DNA of 64,000 bases from Lonicera japonica (taxonomy: Eukaryota; Streptophyta; Magnoliopsida; Dipsacales; Caprifoliaceae), in assembly GCA_021464415.1 (NCBI GenBank), contig CM038465.1, positions 20,863,839 through 20,927,838 of the forward strand, in the 5' to 3' direction. The position numbers and the translations under genes are program-made. Numbering within the stretch: position 1 is the stretch's first letter; the number at the start of each line of letters is the position of its first letter. A model generated the notes under the pieces. It did not search any database, was not told the origin of the DNA, and was given only the letters and a program-made list of their open reading frames with translations. Positions 1 through 10,251 of this stretch are shown in pieces.

Positions 1-134
1 TGGATAGAAATACGGTCGCGATTCACATCACAATTCACCTATACGAGAAAAACGGGGCATAAAATGAACAAAATAACATATAAAGAAAAATTAATTCTAT
101 TTAATACCAGTTCCCCAGCAACGGCGCCAAAATT
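1..134 (-). mobile_element. Athila-like Ty3/gypsy element, 5' leader with PBS (partial)
   Basis: This is the first internal sequence of a minus-strand gypsy element whose body lies left of the window. Positions 113-129, read on the minus strand, give TGGCGCCGTTGCTGGGG, the primer-binding motif typical of Athila-type elements. The adjoining sequence from 135 ends in CA on the minus strand, as an LTR should. Positions 1-112 hold no recognisable coding sequence and would be untranslated leader. The Athila assignment rests on the PBS and on the LTR edge only. Confidence 0.6.
113..129 (-). promoter_or_regulatory. Primer-binding site, TGGCGCCGTTGC type
   Basis: The minus-strand motif TGGCGCCGTTGCTGGGG lies 5 bases downstream of the LTR end at 135. 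It would bind the 3' end of a host tRNA to prime reverse transcription. The same motif is characteristic of Athila-lineage gypsy elements. Confidence 0.65.
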
Positions 135-357
135 TGATGGGTGTCGAATCCAACAAAAATAATTCCTACTCAAATTTAAATTAAATTGTGTATAGCGGTG
201 AATAGGGTCGAATCCACAAAGATTGGTTAGACATAATTCTTCAAATAATAAAAGAAAGAGCGGTTTTGGAATTTTGTAATTTAAAACAAATTAATTGAAA
301 GCAGTTAAAAAGAGAAATCAATATTTATGAATGATCTAGCCCAAAGAGAAAACAATG
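135..357 (-). mobile_element. Athila-like 5' LTR, 3' end (truncated)
   Basis: The minus strand ends in CCCATCA directly before the PBS, and contains GTGGATTCGACC, a phrase typical of Athila U5 regions. The LTR is cut at about 357, where copia pol sequence begins. No second edge or target duplication is visible, so the join is a truncation or a later rearrangement. Confidence 0.5.
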
Positions 358-1918
358 TAGCGCCTTGTCGTAGTGGGAGGGTTGTTCATCAACCTGGTCG
401 TTTTATATTATTGGGAGAGTCTTATGACAAGGTCCCTGATGAATAAGAAACGAACCATTTTTTAACTACAATGAAGTACTTCAAGATAAAGATACAGAAA
501 ATGGCAAAGGGTTATGAAATCTGAAATGGAGTCCACGTACTCTAACAAAGTCTGGGATCTTTTAAAACCACCCGAAGGGATAAAATCTATCGGATGCAAG
601 TGAGTATATAAGAGATAGAGAGGATTAGACGGGCTTAAATCAAGGCCTGTTGCTAAAAGGGTTCACTCAAAAAGAAGGGGATCGATTATGATGAAACCTT
701 TTTGCCGGTAGCCATGCTAAAGTCTATTCGGGTTCTCTTATCCATTGCGGTTCATCTTAATTATGAGATTTGGCAAGTGGATGTCAAGACAGGTTTCCTT
801 AATGGAAGTCTTGATAAAAGCATCTATATGATGCAACCAGAATTATTCATAGCAAAGGACCAAGAGCACATGTTGTGCAAGCTCAAGAAGCCCATTTACG
901 GGCTTAAGCAAGTGTCTAGATCTTGGAACATCTGTTTTGACCATGCAATCAAATCTTTTGGTTTTGATTAATGTTCAAATGAGTCTTACGTGTATAAAAG
1001 GCGCAACGGAAGCATGGTGGTATTCTAGGTATTGTATGTGGATAATATTTTACTTATTGGAAGGGATATGTGAATATTATCTTCAGTGAGGGTATGGTTA
1101 TCAAGTCAGTTCGATATCAAGGGCTTAGGAGAAGCTAGTCACATCCTTGGTATTAAGCTTATGCGGGGTTGGAAAAATAGGATGTTGGGCTTATCCAAAG
1201 TACTTACATCGATACAATTCTTTCCAGAGTGAGTATACAATATTCCAAGAAAGGGTTTCTCCCTTTTTAGGTATAGAATCACTCTATCCAAAATCAATGT
1301 CATAAGGCACATGATGAGATAGAGAGGATGAGAGGAGTTCCTTATGCTTCGGCAGTGGGAAGCCTGATGTATGCTATATTGTGTACTAGACCAGACATTT
1401 GCTTTACCATTGGTATGGTTAGCATATATCAGTCTAATACAGGGAAAGAACACTGGACTACGGTAAAACATATACTTAAGTACCTTAAAAAGACTCAAGA
1501 TTTTATGTTGGTTTACCAGGCAAACAATCTAGTACCTGTTGGATACATAGACAAGGATTTTTAGCCAAAAGTTAGGATTCCAGAAAGTCAACTTCAGGTT
1601 ATGTATTTACTCTAAGAGGTTGAGTCATTGGTTGGAGGAGTATCAAGCAGTCATGCATTGCTGATTCCACCGTGAAAGCTGAATATGTGGTTGCTTTAGA
1701 AGCAACTAAGGTAGTGGTTTGGCTCAAGAACTTCCATATGAATCGAGATGTGGCACCTTCAGTGTTATAATCTATTTCACTTTATTTTGATAAGAGTGAA
1801 ACGGTTGCGAACTCGAAAGAGCCGAGGATTCATAAGAAGGGAAAATACACAGAGTGTTCACGTTGAGGGAATGGGAGTGAGATGCATAGCTGCATGACTT
1901 TGAGTCTAAGTGGGAGAT
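358..1918 (+). pseudogene. Ty1/copia pol 3' half (RT-RNase H), plus-strand copy of copia-1
   Basis: Broken pol remnant of a Ty1/copia element. The stretch 702-971 encodes the RVT_2 reverse transcriptase core, with WQVDVKTGFLNG and PIYGLKQVSRSWN. The stretch 1328-1564 encodes the start of the copia RNase H region (YASAVGSLMYA, TRPDICF), which continues with stops to about 1866. Several in-frame stops and frame changes make it non-functional. A purine-rich polypurine tract (1909-1918) leads into a TG at 1919, the expected 3' LTR start. The whole segment is an inverted copy of 3489-5040, so it is either a second insertion or an inverted duplication of the minus-strand element. Confidence 0.85.
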
Positions 1919-2036
1919 TGTTAGAGTGATATACTAAAAGCCATAATTTTCTTGTTGGTTTAAATAAATAATATAATGCAACCATTGCCCATAAAGATTC
2001 TCATTAAAATAGCAAAACCAAGTTTATAACATATAT
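1919..2036. mobile_element. Rearranged copia-1 LTR start
   Basis: Positions 1919-1958 match the first 40 bases of the copia-1 LTR (TGTTAGAGTGATATAC) on the plus strand. Positions 1959-2036 match the next LTR segment but in the opposite orientation, the same direction as 3371-3446. An inversion or template-switch breakpoint therefore lies near 1958. Confidence 0.7.
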
Positions 2037-3488
2037 TGATGGAGACATAAATACATGATTGTTTGATATTGCGTATAGATTGAACAAAAAACTTTTGTTA
2101 AAACCCTATAAGAATAAAGGGATTTCACCTTTGTGGATCATGTAGAGGATCCATATGAGGAGACTAGGGTTTAAAAGTATCAAATTGCGATTTGGTCAGA
2201 TTTTTATAATTCTCGCTGGGTTGCAAAAATTAATTGTTTTCGCCACAGAAACGACTTATGATCGTCCTGATTTTTCGCTTTCATTTGTAACTTTGTGTTC
2301 CTAATGACATATCCAAAAATCAGCCCGATCCAACGGTGCGATCAAAAGTTACGATTGATTTACAACTGCTGTGCCGAAAATCTAAAGATCTTCAATTGTA
2401 TTCCTTCCGCCATCAAATCTTGCACCGAGTGTGGGCTACGGTATCACCAAGATTTTCTCCTCTCTTAATAGAACAAATCCTAACTCATGAGAATTATTGT
2501 TACTATGAGAAGAGACAAGGCTGGCGTATATATAAAGCTACGATAGAGAACTTAAGGAGAAATAAGTTTGGGCTTCCTATGAAAAATTGGAATCCTAATT
2601 CTACTATGAATTAGTTCTTCCATAAATTATAATTCGCACCATTAAAGAATTATAATTGCACTCCCGTCCTTATCTCAAAATTTAATTTCAAGCTCCTTAT
2701 TGTTCTGCCCACGTTAAGATTACAAATAACCGTCATTTAAATTAAATTACTGACAATTATATTTAAATGACTTCTTAATCCTTGAGCCTACCACTTAACT
2801 TATTTGATATGTTGGATTAACATAATCCACCTGTAGGATTTGACATGATCAAAACTTATAAGCTTCTCAAGGGGCTATCATCAATCCCTATACCGGGACG
2901 TTTATTCCGTCAATAATTAATATTCATCATACATATCGTATCGTCATCCAATTCACGAAGACTATTGATTCATAAATGAATCTCACTCTTTAATGAGTCA
3001 AAACAACAAACACTACATGTATGTGTCTATTAATTATTTCAAGATTAAGAGCATAAGTAATCATAATAACCATGGGATTTTAAATTGTTTTATACAGTCA
3101 GTATAAAAACAATTAACCCAAACTGGTCCTATTCAATACACACAAAGTGTACTAGCACAACGAGTTAAAACTATACCGTTTCCTGTAGTCAAGATAAACT
3201 ACTAAAACTTGTGCTATAATCCTACCGATGGGTGTCCAATTCCATCAAAGACTGTGAACCATTAAACTTATATTCCACAAGAACCGATGATACGATCTTC
3301 TGTGTATAAGCTATACTCTACACACCAAATTATCTACTATATGGAATAAAAGACACACATGCACAATATTTAAATAAATAATATAATGCAACCATTGCCC
3401 ATAAAGATTCTCATTAAAATAGCAAAACCAAGCTTATAACATATCCTAACAATAAGAAAATTATGGCTTTTAGTATATCACACTAACA
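2037..3488 (-). mobile_element. Copia-1 LTR, 3' LTR of the minus-strand element
   Basis: On the minus strand this runs from TGTTAGTGTGATATAC at 3488 to TCTCCATCA at 2037, about 1452 bp with TG...CA ends. It directly follows a polypurine tract (AAGTGGGAGAT, 3489-3499) downstream of copia RNase H, which identifies it as a 3' LTR. A TATA-like run (TTTATATATA on the minus strand) lies near 2532-2542. Open frames inside, such as 2336-2614, are chance. The same LTR recurs as fragments at 11336-12302 and 24015-25560. Confidence 0.8.
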
Positions 3489-3540
3489 ATCTCCCACTTA
3501 GACTCAAAGCCATGCAGCAATGCATCTCACTTCCATTTTC

Positions 3541-4079
3541 TCAACGTGAACACTCTATGTGTTTTCCCTTCTTATGAATCAACGGCTTTTTCGGGTTCGC
3601 AACTATTTCACTATTATCAAAATAAAGTAAAATAGTTGATAACATAGAAGGTGCCACATCTAGATTCATATGGAAGTTTTTGAGCCAAACCGCTGCCTTA
3701 GTTACTTCTAAAGCAACCACATATTCAGCTTTCATGGTGGAGTCAGCAATGCATGACTGCTTGATAATCCTCCAACCAATGACTCCACCTCATAGAGTAA
3801 TCACATAACCTGAAGTTGACTTTCTGAAATCTTAACTTCTGACTAAAAATCCTTGTATATGTATCCAACAGGTACTAGACTGTTTGCTCGGTAAACCAAC
3901 ATAAAATCTTGAATCCTTTTAAGGTACTTAAGTATATGTTTTACCGCATTCCAGTGTTCTTTTCCTGGATTAGACTGATATCTACTAACCATACCAATGG
4001 TAAAGCAAATGTCTGGTCTACTACACAATATAGCATACATGAGGCTTCCCATTACCGAAGCATAAGGAATTTCCTTCAT
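3541..4079 (-). pseudogene. Copia-1 RNase H region
   Basis: C-terminal pol domain of the minus-strand Ty1/copia element, degrading the RNA of RNA-DNA hybrids during replication. The piece 3843-4079 has YASVMGSLMYA and SRPDICFTIGMVSRYQSNPG, typical of copia. The piece 3541-3735 has MKAEYVVALEVTKAAVWLKN and ends IHKKGKHIECSR, the usual copia pol C-terminus close to the polypurine tract. Stops and a frame change between the pieces show that it is dead. It matches the plus-strand arm at 1328-1866. Confidence 0.85.
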
Positions 4080-4427
4080 CCTCTCTATCTCATCATGTGT
4101 CTTATGACATTGATCTTGAATAGAGTGATTGCATACCTAAAAAGGGAGAAACCCTTTCTTGGAAGCTTGTATACTAACTCTGGCAAGAATTGTATCGACG
4201 TAAGTACTTTGGATAAGCCCAACATCCTATTTTTCTAATCTCGCATAAGCTTAATACCAAGGATGTGACTGGCTTCTCCTAAGCCCTGCATATCGAACTG
4301 ACTTGTTAACCATACCCTCACTGAAGATAATATTCGCATATTGCTTCCAATAAGTAAGATATTATCCACATACAGTACCTAGAATACCACCGCGCTTCGG
4401 TTGCGCCTTTTGTACACACAAGACTCA

Positions 4428-4760
4428 TTAATCAAAACCAAAAGATTTGATTGCATGGTCAAAACAGATGTTCCAAGATCTAGACACTTGCTTAAGCCCA
4501 TAAATGGGCTTCTTAAGCTTGTACAACATGTGCTCTTGGCCCTTTGCTGTGAATCCTTCTGGTTGCATCATATAGATGCTTTTATCAAGACTTCCATTAA
4601 GGAAACCTGTCATGACATCCACTTGCCAAATCTCGTAATCAAGATGAGCTACAATAGATAAGAGAATCCGAATAGACTTTGGCATGGCTACCGGCAAAAA
4701 GGTTTCATCATAATCGATCCCCTTCTTTCTCAGTGAACCCTTTTAGTAATGAGCCTTGAC
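4428..4760 (-). pseudogene. Copia-1 reverse transcriptase core
   Basis: RVT_2-type reverse transcriptase fragment. Visible motifs are MPVAMPKSIRILLSI, WQVDVMTGFLNGSLDKSIYM, MQPEGF and PIYGLKQVSRSWNICF, in the normal copia order. The region around the catalytic YVDD, below 4428, continues only in other frames and is degraded. The start is not a true start: this is an internal part of a polyprotein interrupted by stops. Confidence 0.88.
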
Positions 4761-5432
4761 TTAAGCCTGTCTGATCCTCTCTGTCTTTTATATACCCACT
4801 TGCATCCGATAGGTTTTATCCATTCGGGTGGTTTTACAAGATCCCAGACTTTGTTAGAGTACATGGACTCCATTTCAGATTTCATAACCCTTTGCCATTT
4901 TCTGTAACTTTATCTTAAAGTACTTCATTGTAGTTAAAAAGGGTTCATTTCTTATTTATCAGGGACCTTGTCATAAGACTCTACTAAGAACATAAAAAGA
5001 CCAGGTTGACGAACAACCCTCCCACTATGACAAGGCACTATTTGTGTTTGTATACATTGTGCAAATATTGAACTTACTAACTCACTATCCACACGTTGTG
5101 CTGGTTCAAGAACCTTCGTATTAATGATTTGTTTAAGATGTGCATAAGTATCGGAAATCCTCCCTCTACGACGAGGTAATGGAATGTCGATATTCATTTA
5201 CTGTGGTATTTTCTCTTGTACTAAAGGTATAGATGAATTGTACCCTGTTTATCTCTACTCTCATTTCCACTACAACAACACTACTCTTGGGCTTATGGTC
5301 TATGATATAATCCTCTTCTAAGAATTTGGCATTGATAATAATAACATTATATTCTTGAGGATTATTAAATAAACCACGCTTGGTTCCTTTTGGATATGCA
5401 AGAAAGAAACACATTTTCGTTCCTGATTCCAA
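4761..5432 (-). pseudogene. Copia-1 integrase-RT linker
   Basis: Connecting region of the copia polyprotein. The stretch 5166-5432 contains CFFLAYPKGTKRGLF and FLEEDYIIDHKPKS, the usual segment after the integrase core. The stretch 4952-5197 contains VVRQPGLFMFLVESYDKVPD. The frames are linked by frameshifts. Below 4952 the match continues through the usual RKWVKAM/W-type region at low quality to the RT core. Confidence 0.75.
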
Positions 5433-6164
5433 CTTATTCGCATTACCTTTAGCACAGGTGCTGGACTACCCCATACCCGAATATGCCGCAGACTAGGTTT
5501 ATGCCTAGTCCGCAATTCTATGGGTGTAGTAGGTACTGACTTTGATGGTACCAAGTTCAGAATATATGCAGCTATTTCTAAAGCATATCCCCAAAAAGAA
5601 TCAGGTAAGTCTGAATAACTCATCATAGATCTTACCATTTCTATAAGAGTCTTATTCCTTCTTTCTGCTACACCATCATGCTGTGGCATCCCCGGTGCAA
5701 ACAACTGGGATGTAATCCCATTCTCTAATATGTATTCCTTGAACTATCCCAAGAGGTATTCACTACCACGATCTTATCTAGTGACTTGATACATTTTTCT
5801 AGACGCTTCTCCGTTTCTGTCTTGAATTCTTTGAATTTCTCAAAGACTTCAAACTTACGTCGCAATAAGTAATGCATCTATACTTTAAACAATCATCTAT
5901 AAATGTGATGAAATACTCAAAGCCTCCTCTAGTCTGGACATTCATGTGACCATACAAATCAGAGTGAACCAGTTTTAACTGATCTTTAGCGTTATAGCCT
6001 TTTGCAGAGAATGATCTCTTAGTTATTTTGCCTTCTACACAGGATTCACAGACTAGAAGTGCCTCCACTTCTAATGAACCTAATGGTCCATTTTCGACCA
6101 GTTTTTGAATTCTTTTTAGATTAGTATGACCAAGACGTAAATGCCAAAAATACATTTGGTTCAT
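5433..6164 (-). pseudogene. Copia-1 GAG-pre-integrase and integrase core
   Basis: The start of 5799-6164 reads YFWHLRLGHTNLKRIQKLV, the HHCC zinc-binding entry (GAG_pre-integrase). It continues to CESCVEGKITKRSF and VHSDLYG, which carries the first catalytic Asp of the DDE integrase. The stretch up to 5704 holds APGMPQHDGVAERRNKTL, with the catalytic Glu, and SFWGYALEIAAYILN. The middle catalytic Asp region (about 5705-5800) is broken by a frame change. The enzyme would have inserted cDNA into the host genome. Confidence 0.85.
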
Positions 6165-6965
6165 TTTGAAGGTTCCTTTCTTTTAATTGGTAAACTATTA
6201 ATGCTATTTAATTCACTCAGTTGTAGTACTCATAAGTCAGGATTATTAATGTAAATATTAATCACTAATGTACCAAAACAAACAAACTTATTTAATTTTT
6301 CTAATGATAAATGATTTATCATTAAAATAAACAAAATATTTGTCCTCAACCAATTTAGAAATAGAAATCAAATTCCTTCTAATGGAAGATACATATAGAC
6401 ATTCCTTAATCATAATATCCTATTATGACTAGACTGAAGATAAATATCTTCTACTGCAACTGTTACCACATTCGTAGCTGCCCATATGTAAATTTTCTCT
6501 ATTTTTAAGTTGTCTAGTTTCCTAGAACCCCTGCAAAGTATTGCAGACATGATTAGTGGCTCCCGAATATATACACCAGGTACTGGTAGATCGGACCACT
6601 AAACAAGATACAACAAAAAATAGATAAAATTTACATATGTTGTTATAACGGTTTAGGAAACTGGGACAATCTTTCTACAAATGCACTTTCTACTGACAGT
6701 GAAAACACTGGTCCATAGGCTTTTTCACTGCTCCTTGTGGGACTACAGCTTATGCATTCTTCTTCTTCATTTCTTGCTTTTGGGCATAGAAGTTGAAGCT
6801 TTCTCAGCCACTAGAGTACTAGCCAGCTTAACAAGGAGTTCCACAGCTGCTTGAAATTCTTTAAGAAGTTCCAATAATGAATAAAGCTTATTCATATTGT
6901 AATTCTGTCAGAATCCCTTAAATAAATCCAGCAGCGACTGGAGAACGATATTGACCTAAGTTTCC
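6165..6965 (-). pseudogene. Copia-1 gag C-terminus and protease remnant
   Basis: Read from 6965 down, the minus strand continues the gag frame: LLELLKEFQAAVELLVKLAS is seen around 6800-6900, followed by a lysine-rich stretch. Near 6400-6560 a remnant of the aspartic protease-flanking sequence is visible (RKLDNLKIEKIYIWAA), but the catalytic DSG is not clear. Several stops interrupt it. It joins directly to 9809-10251 once the 6966-9808 insertion and one target-site copy are set aside. Confidence 0.65.
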
Positions 6966-7278
6966 TGTAACGACCCGGTCCCACCTCAGTACGATATTGT
7001 CCGCTCTGGGTAGCGTCCTAGACAGGCCTCAGCCCCAGGACATCTACCCTCACGGCTTTGTTTATGGGAGCTCACGACCAGCTTCCCAGGGGGTCACCCA
7101 TCCTGGGATTTCTCTGGTCCAAGCACGCTTAACTTCGGAGTTCTCATGGGATCCGAAGCCAGTGAGCCTCCCAAAAGGCCTCGTACTTAATTAGCGACCA
7201 ACTGCTACTTATATGGGTCTCCAAGGATCCCCCAACTTCCGGTGTGGGATGCCCCCTTTGAGCTACCATTCCTCCACA
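6966..7278 (-). mobile_element. Cassandra-type LTR
   Basis: About 313 bp from TGTGGAGGAATGG to CGTTACA on the minus strand. The length fits Cassandra LTRs (roughly 240-350 bp), a non-autonomous LTR group known for carrying a 5S rRNA-derived domain. Features visible are GGCATCCCACACCGG near the start, CCCATATAAGTAGCAG as a TATA-like stretch, the 5S domain, and GGACAATATCGTAC near the end. No Cassandra internal domain or second LTR is seen. The family identification is from memory of its layout. Confidence 0.75.
7064..7182 (-). other. 5S rRNA-derived domain inside the LTR
   Basis: The minus strand carries GGATCCCATGAGAACTCC (7154-7137), the box A-like AGTTAAGCGTGCTTGGAC (7134-7117), and the box C-like GGATGGGTGACCCCCTGGGA (7103-7084). 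These are the most conserved parts of plant 5S rRNA in the right order and spacing. The 5' end of true 5S rRNA is replaced by unrelated sequence, and several conserved bases differ. This is therefore a retroelement copy, not a functional rRNA gene. It might still bind TFIIIA or recruit Pol III. Confidence 0.85.
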
Positions 7279-7314
7279 CAAGGGAGTACTCATCACTCAG
7301 GACGTCGATTCCCT

Positions 7315-9808
7315 TGTGACGCCCCGAAATCCCGTTTAGAGGATTTCGCCTCCGGGACCCGGTTAGCCATGGAGTCGTACGCGACGACGAGTGATCAGGT
7401 GTAAAACTTAATATTTCATACCACCAACATGTTCAAGAAATAAAATCATTTTAAAAGAAATTCTGGCATGTGGAGTTTATTTAAAAAGCAATGCCAAAAC
7501 CTGTTGGAGTTTATATACAATTCATATTCAGTAGATACTCCACATTTAAAGAAAATCATTTATACAAAGCCTCAACTGAGGTCCCAATCTTAATAAGCCT
7601 TATCTCAAAATACATCATTTCAATACATAAACAAATATTACTAAACAACTAGTACACAAGTCGTTTCCCAACGACTTTGGTAATCCAAACATCAGAGCTA
7701 TCTAGACTCGATGGCGTACCATTCCCCGGGTAATACCTGCAAAACCTGATTTGGAAAATAGGAGTGAGCCAAACGGGCTCAGTGGGAACTATAAGAGTTT
7801 GTATAAGAAAATATATTATAAACCATGCATGCCATGCTATGCAATTAATGAAAGTAAATTTAGTTTATAAGCTGCTTCTCGGTAATAAATCACATTTCTC
7901 TTTGTATATACAAATATAAATACATATACACATGTGAAGCAGCTAATGCAAGGAAACCTTTCGTGAAATGTATATATAATGTGCCCGGCCCAAAGTACAA
8001 GAAAGGCAATATATAATCATACTGTACATGCCACAACAGCGCGACTAGATCTATCGCAGCAATCACATATATCAAACTCACGTCTAGGATTTTCATAAAT
8101 CTACTGTACAGAGATAGCCGGCAACTCGGTTTCTTCTGCCCAAGGCAGGGACCACCTACCAGGTCCACCTAGACGCTACTTCACACAGCCACACAGGCAT
8201 ACGCTACCTCACGCCGCCATAAAGGCGCACGCTACAATAATACTCACGTAGCCACCAAGGCTATACGCTACCGATAATCACCATCTATCTAGTACGAACG
8301 GTGTGGCCATCCGATATGAAATCACAGAAATCATCTCATCAAAGTATGTAATATAATCAAGAATATCCAAATACAAGCTCAACATAAAGTATATGAAGTG
8401 TGTAGGCCAACATGCCTTTAAAATCTGTAGTGGTATTGTTGTTCAGCTTAAACAAGATCCGCCAAGTCCGTCAATTAGTAAAAGAAACCAAAAAATCATC
8501 AGTTTGGGAGTTTTCATATGTTTTCATCAATTTGGCCCCAAGCCAAGTCTAATATAATCAAACAATGTATATAAGTTCCCAAATAGCCTCCCATTATGAT
8601 TTAAAGACTTCATTTATTCAAAACATATTTATATATTTGACCAGCATACTTACGGACTAGCTAGGTAAGTAGAAAATCTCATAAACGTGGTTTATAACTT
8701 AAACATAACAACAATACCACTAATATATGTAACTTTATCCAAAATATGCTTTAAATCCCATATATGATATCATACATATGCATATCAAAGCTTAGCGTAT
8801 ATACTCATGTGCGTACTTGAAGGTTATATACCAAACTTTCTCATAACTCATATAAAATTAGGGCTTTATGTCAAAGATGGTTATTGATATCATATATAAT
8901 GCAAATCTATCAAAATATCCAAAGAAATTGACCCAAGCCCCATGCATATGCAACTTTGAGTAGAAAACCTAGGTTTAGTTTGATTTGGTGTAAATAGGTT
9001 GTAATAACTTGAAAAGAGGTTTAAATACTATTGTTCCCACCTTAAGAGGGTCAATCCCTCGAAGTATTGCGGAAGAATCGAGCCGGGACCGCGCATATGC
9101 GAAAACCCCCAAATTGCAGCTATAAACCCTAGAAATGGTGAACCAAAGGAGGGAGAGGATGAAGATGATGATGGAGGTGATGATGATGATGATTTGGTGG
9201 GGAATAATACACATATATATATATATATATCTCTCAATTTCCCCTCAAATCCCTCCTCACTTCTCTCTCTAAGGCTCTCCAATGGTGGGGTGAAATGAGG
9301 ATGAAAGGAGAAGAAGAAATATATAAAAAACCTGTCCAGCGCAATGGAGTGGACTCCCTGCTGTTCATGGAGTCGACTCCCTAGGCTTGAAGGTGCCCCT
9401 TTCAGCTTTTGGTCAATAGCTCGACTTCGCATGCACTTTTGGGCTTCAAGGAGTTGGAATTGGGTCTCGGCCAAAACACGAAAGTTGTAGAGGGCATTGA
9501 AATGAAGACGTGGCCGAAAATGGGGACTCATTTGGAGTTCGGATGAGGAAGTTATTGTCTTCCAAAGTTGGGCAAAAATCATCAATCGCGTAGGATCGAA
9601 ACTTGTGATTTTCGAGCCGATTTTCGTCCGAGCCACCCGAAACAACTTATGGTCATTATAACACACTTAAATATATTAATATGACTTGTTGGAAGTTTCC
9701 AAACCATACAAACCTTTACAGAACCCAATTTGGCTACCCGAAGCGAAATTCAGCCTTATACGCGATACGGGCCGCGATTTGCAAGCGACAAGGAAACCGG
9801 GTGTTACA
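7315..9808 (-). mobile_element. Long gypsy-type LTR, minus strand
   Basis: Non-coding, about 2.5 kb, from TGTAACACCCGG at 9808 to CGGGGCGTCACA at 7315. It shares its 3' end with LTR tails at 32322 and 48767 and has a GAGCC...GTGGGAAC segment (7765-7790) like that of the LTR at 61131-63839. Near 9028-9058 it has the TCCCACCTTAAGAGGG block common to these LTRs. Open frames inside, including 9028-9666, are low-complexity chance frames. It has an (AT)n run at 9212-9230. Confidence 0.65.
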
Positions 9809-10251
9809 TTTCCCCATCGATTTCAGCCCCAAAGATCACTTAGTTCATTCAGAAGACTGATCATCTTCAAAACAAGATCCTTAACTCGGGTTCCTTCAGC
9901 AATAGTCGTGTTCATGAGGCCTTTTGTCGAAACCTACCTTGTAACATGATCCTAATCCCCAAAAATATCTTTGAGGTTCAGCATTATGTCGTAGGCGGTG
10001 GAAAAAAAACTAATGCTAATGTTGTAGCACATTTGACAAAAATGCCAAAATATAAAATCACGCCATCTCATCAGCCTTTTTTCACCTCCGACAAGCCTGG
10101 GTTTCCTCATCAAGTACCACTTACCAGGTTTTGCTGGATAAGACTCAGTGAGCACAAACTTGTACTATTTAACAGTAAGCACAATGTTCAAGTTCCCTTT
10201 TTTAGTCAATATAATTAGGTCCAATTAATTTGTTTTAGTTGAGAATTATTA
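9809..10251 (-). pseudogene. Copia-1 gag N-terminal part
   Basis: The stretch 9952-10155 reads VLTESYPAKPG-like sequence after a frame change. It continues with FWHFCQMCYNISISF, STAYDIMLNLKDIFGD, then, to 9809, IAEGTRVKDLVLKMISLLNE and AEIDGE. This is the UBN2/retrotran_gag type of copia nucleocapsid precursor. Upstream, 10160-10251 reads QINWT then NLNIVLTV with a stop (TAG) and a one-base shift. A true initiator cannot be assigned. The protein would have packaged element RNA in virus-like particles. Confidence 0.75.

Larger units (their letters stand above)
358..5040. repeat. Large inverted repeat: arms 358-1958 and 3447-5040
   Basis: The arms are about 1.6 kb each, separated by about 1.5 kb that is nearly all LTR. 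Each carries copia pol 3' coding sequence, a polypurine tract and the first 40 bases of the LTR, in opposite orientations. They share substitutions and small indels throughout, by eye near 90 percent identity. Transcription across it could give a long hairpin RNA. Confidence 0.85.
6966..9808 (-). mobile_element. Chimeric LTR insertion (Cassandra-like plus gypsy LTR), TSD TTTCC
   Basis: A 2843-bp block interrupts copia-1 gag. TTTCC occurs at both outer edges (6961-6965 and 9809-9813), and the gag reading frame is continuous across the block when it is skipped, so the outer edges are exact. On the minus strand the block starts TGTAACACCCGG (9808) and ends CCGGGTCGTTACA (6966). Internally it has two parts: a gypsy-type LTR (9808 to 7315, ending GGGCGTCACA) and, after a 36-base spacer, a Cassandra-like LTR (about 7278 to 6966). 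No target duplication flanks either part alone. Confidence 0.75.

Noticed and set aside
6966..7278. A functional 5S rRNA gene
   Set aside because: The 5' third of 5S rRNA is replaced, there is no tandem 5S array, and the sequence lies inside LTR-like ends. It is a retroelement-borne copy.
9028..9666. 212-codon minus-strand open frame
   Set aside because: It lies in a gypsy-type LTR, includes a Ser-run from a GAT/GATGAT microsatellite and a Tyr/Ile run from (AT)n, and shows no domain. It is chance coding in non-coding LTR.
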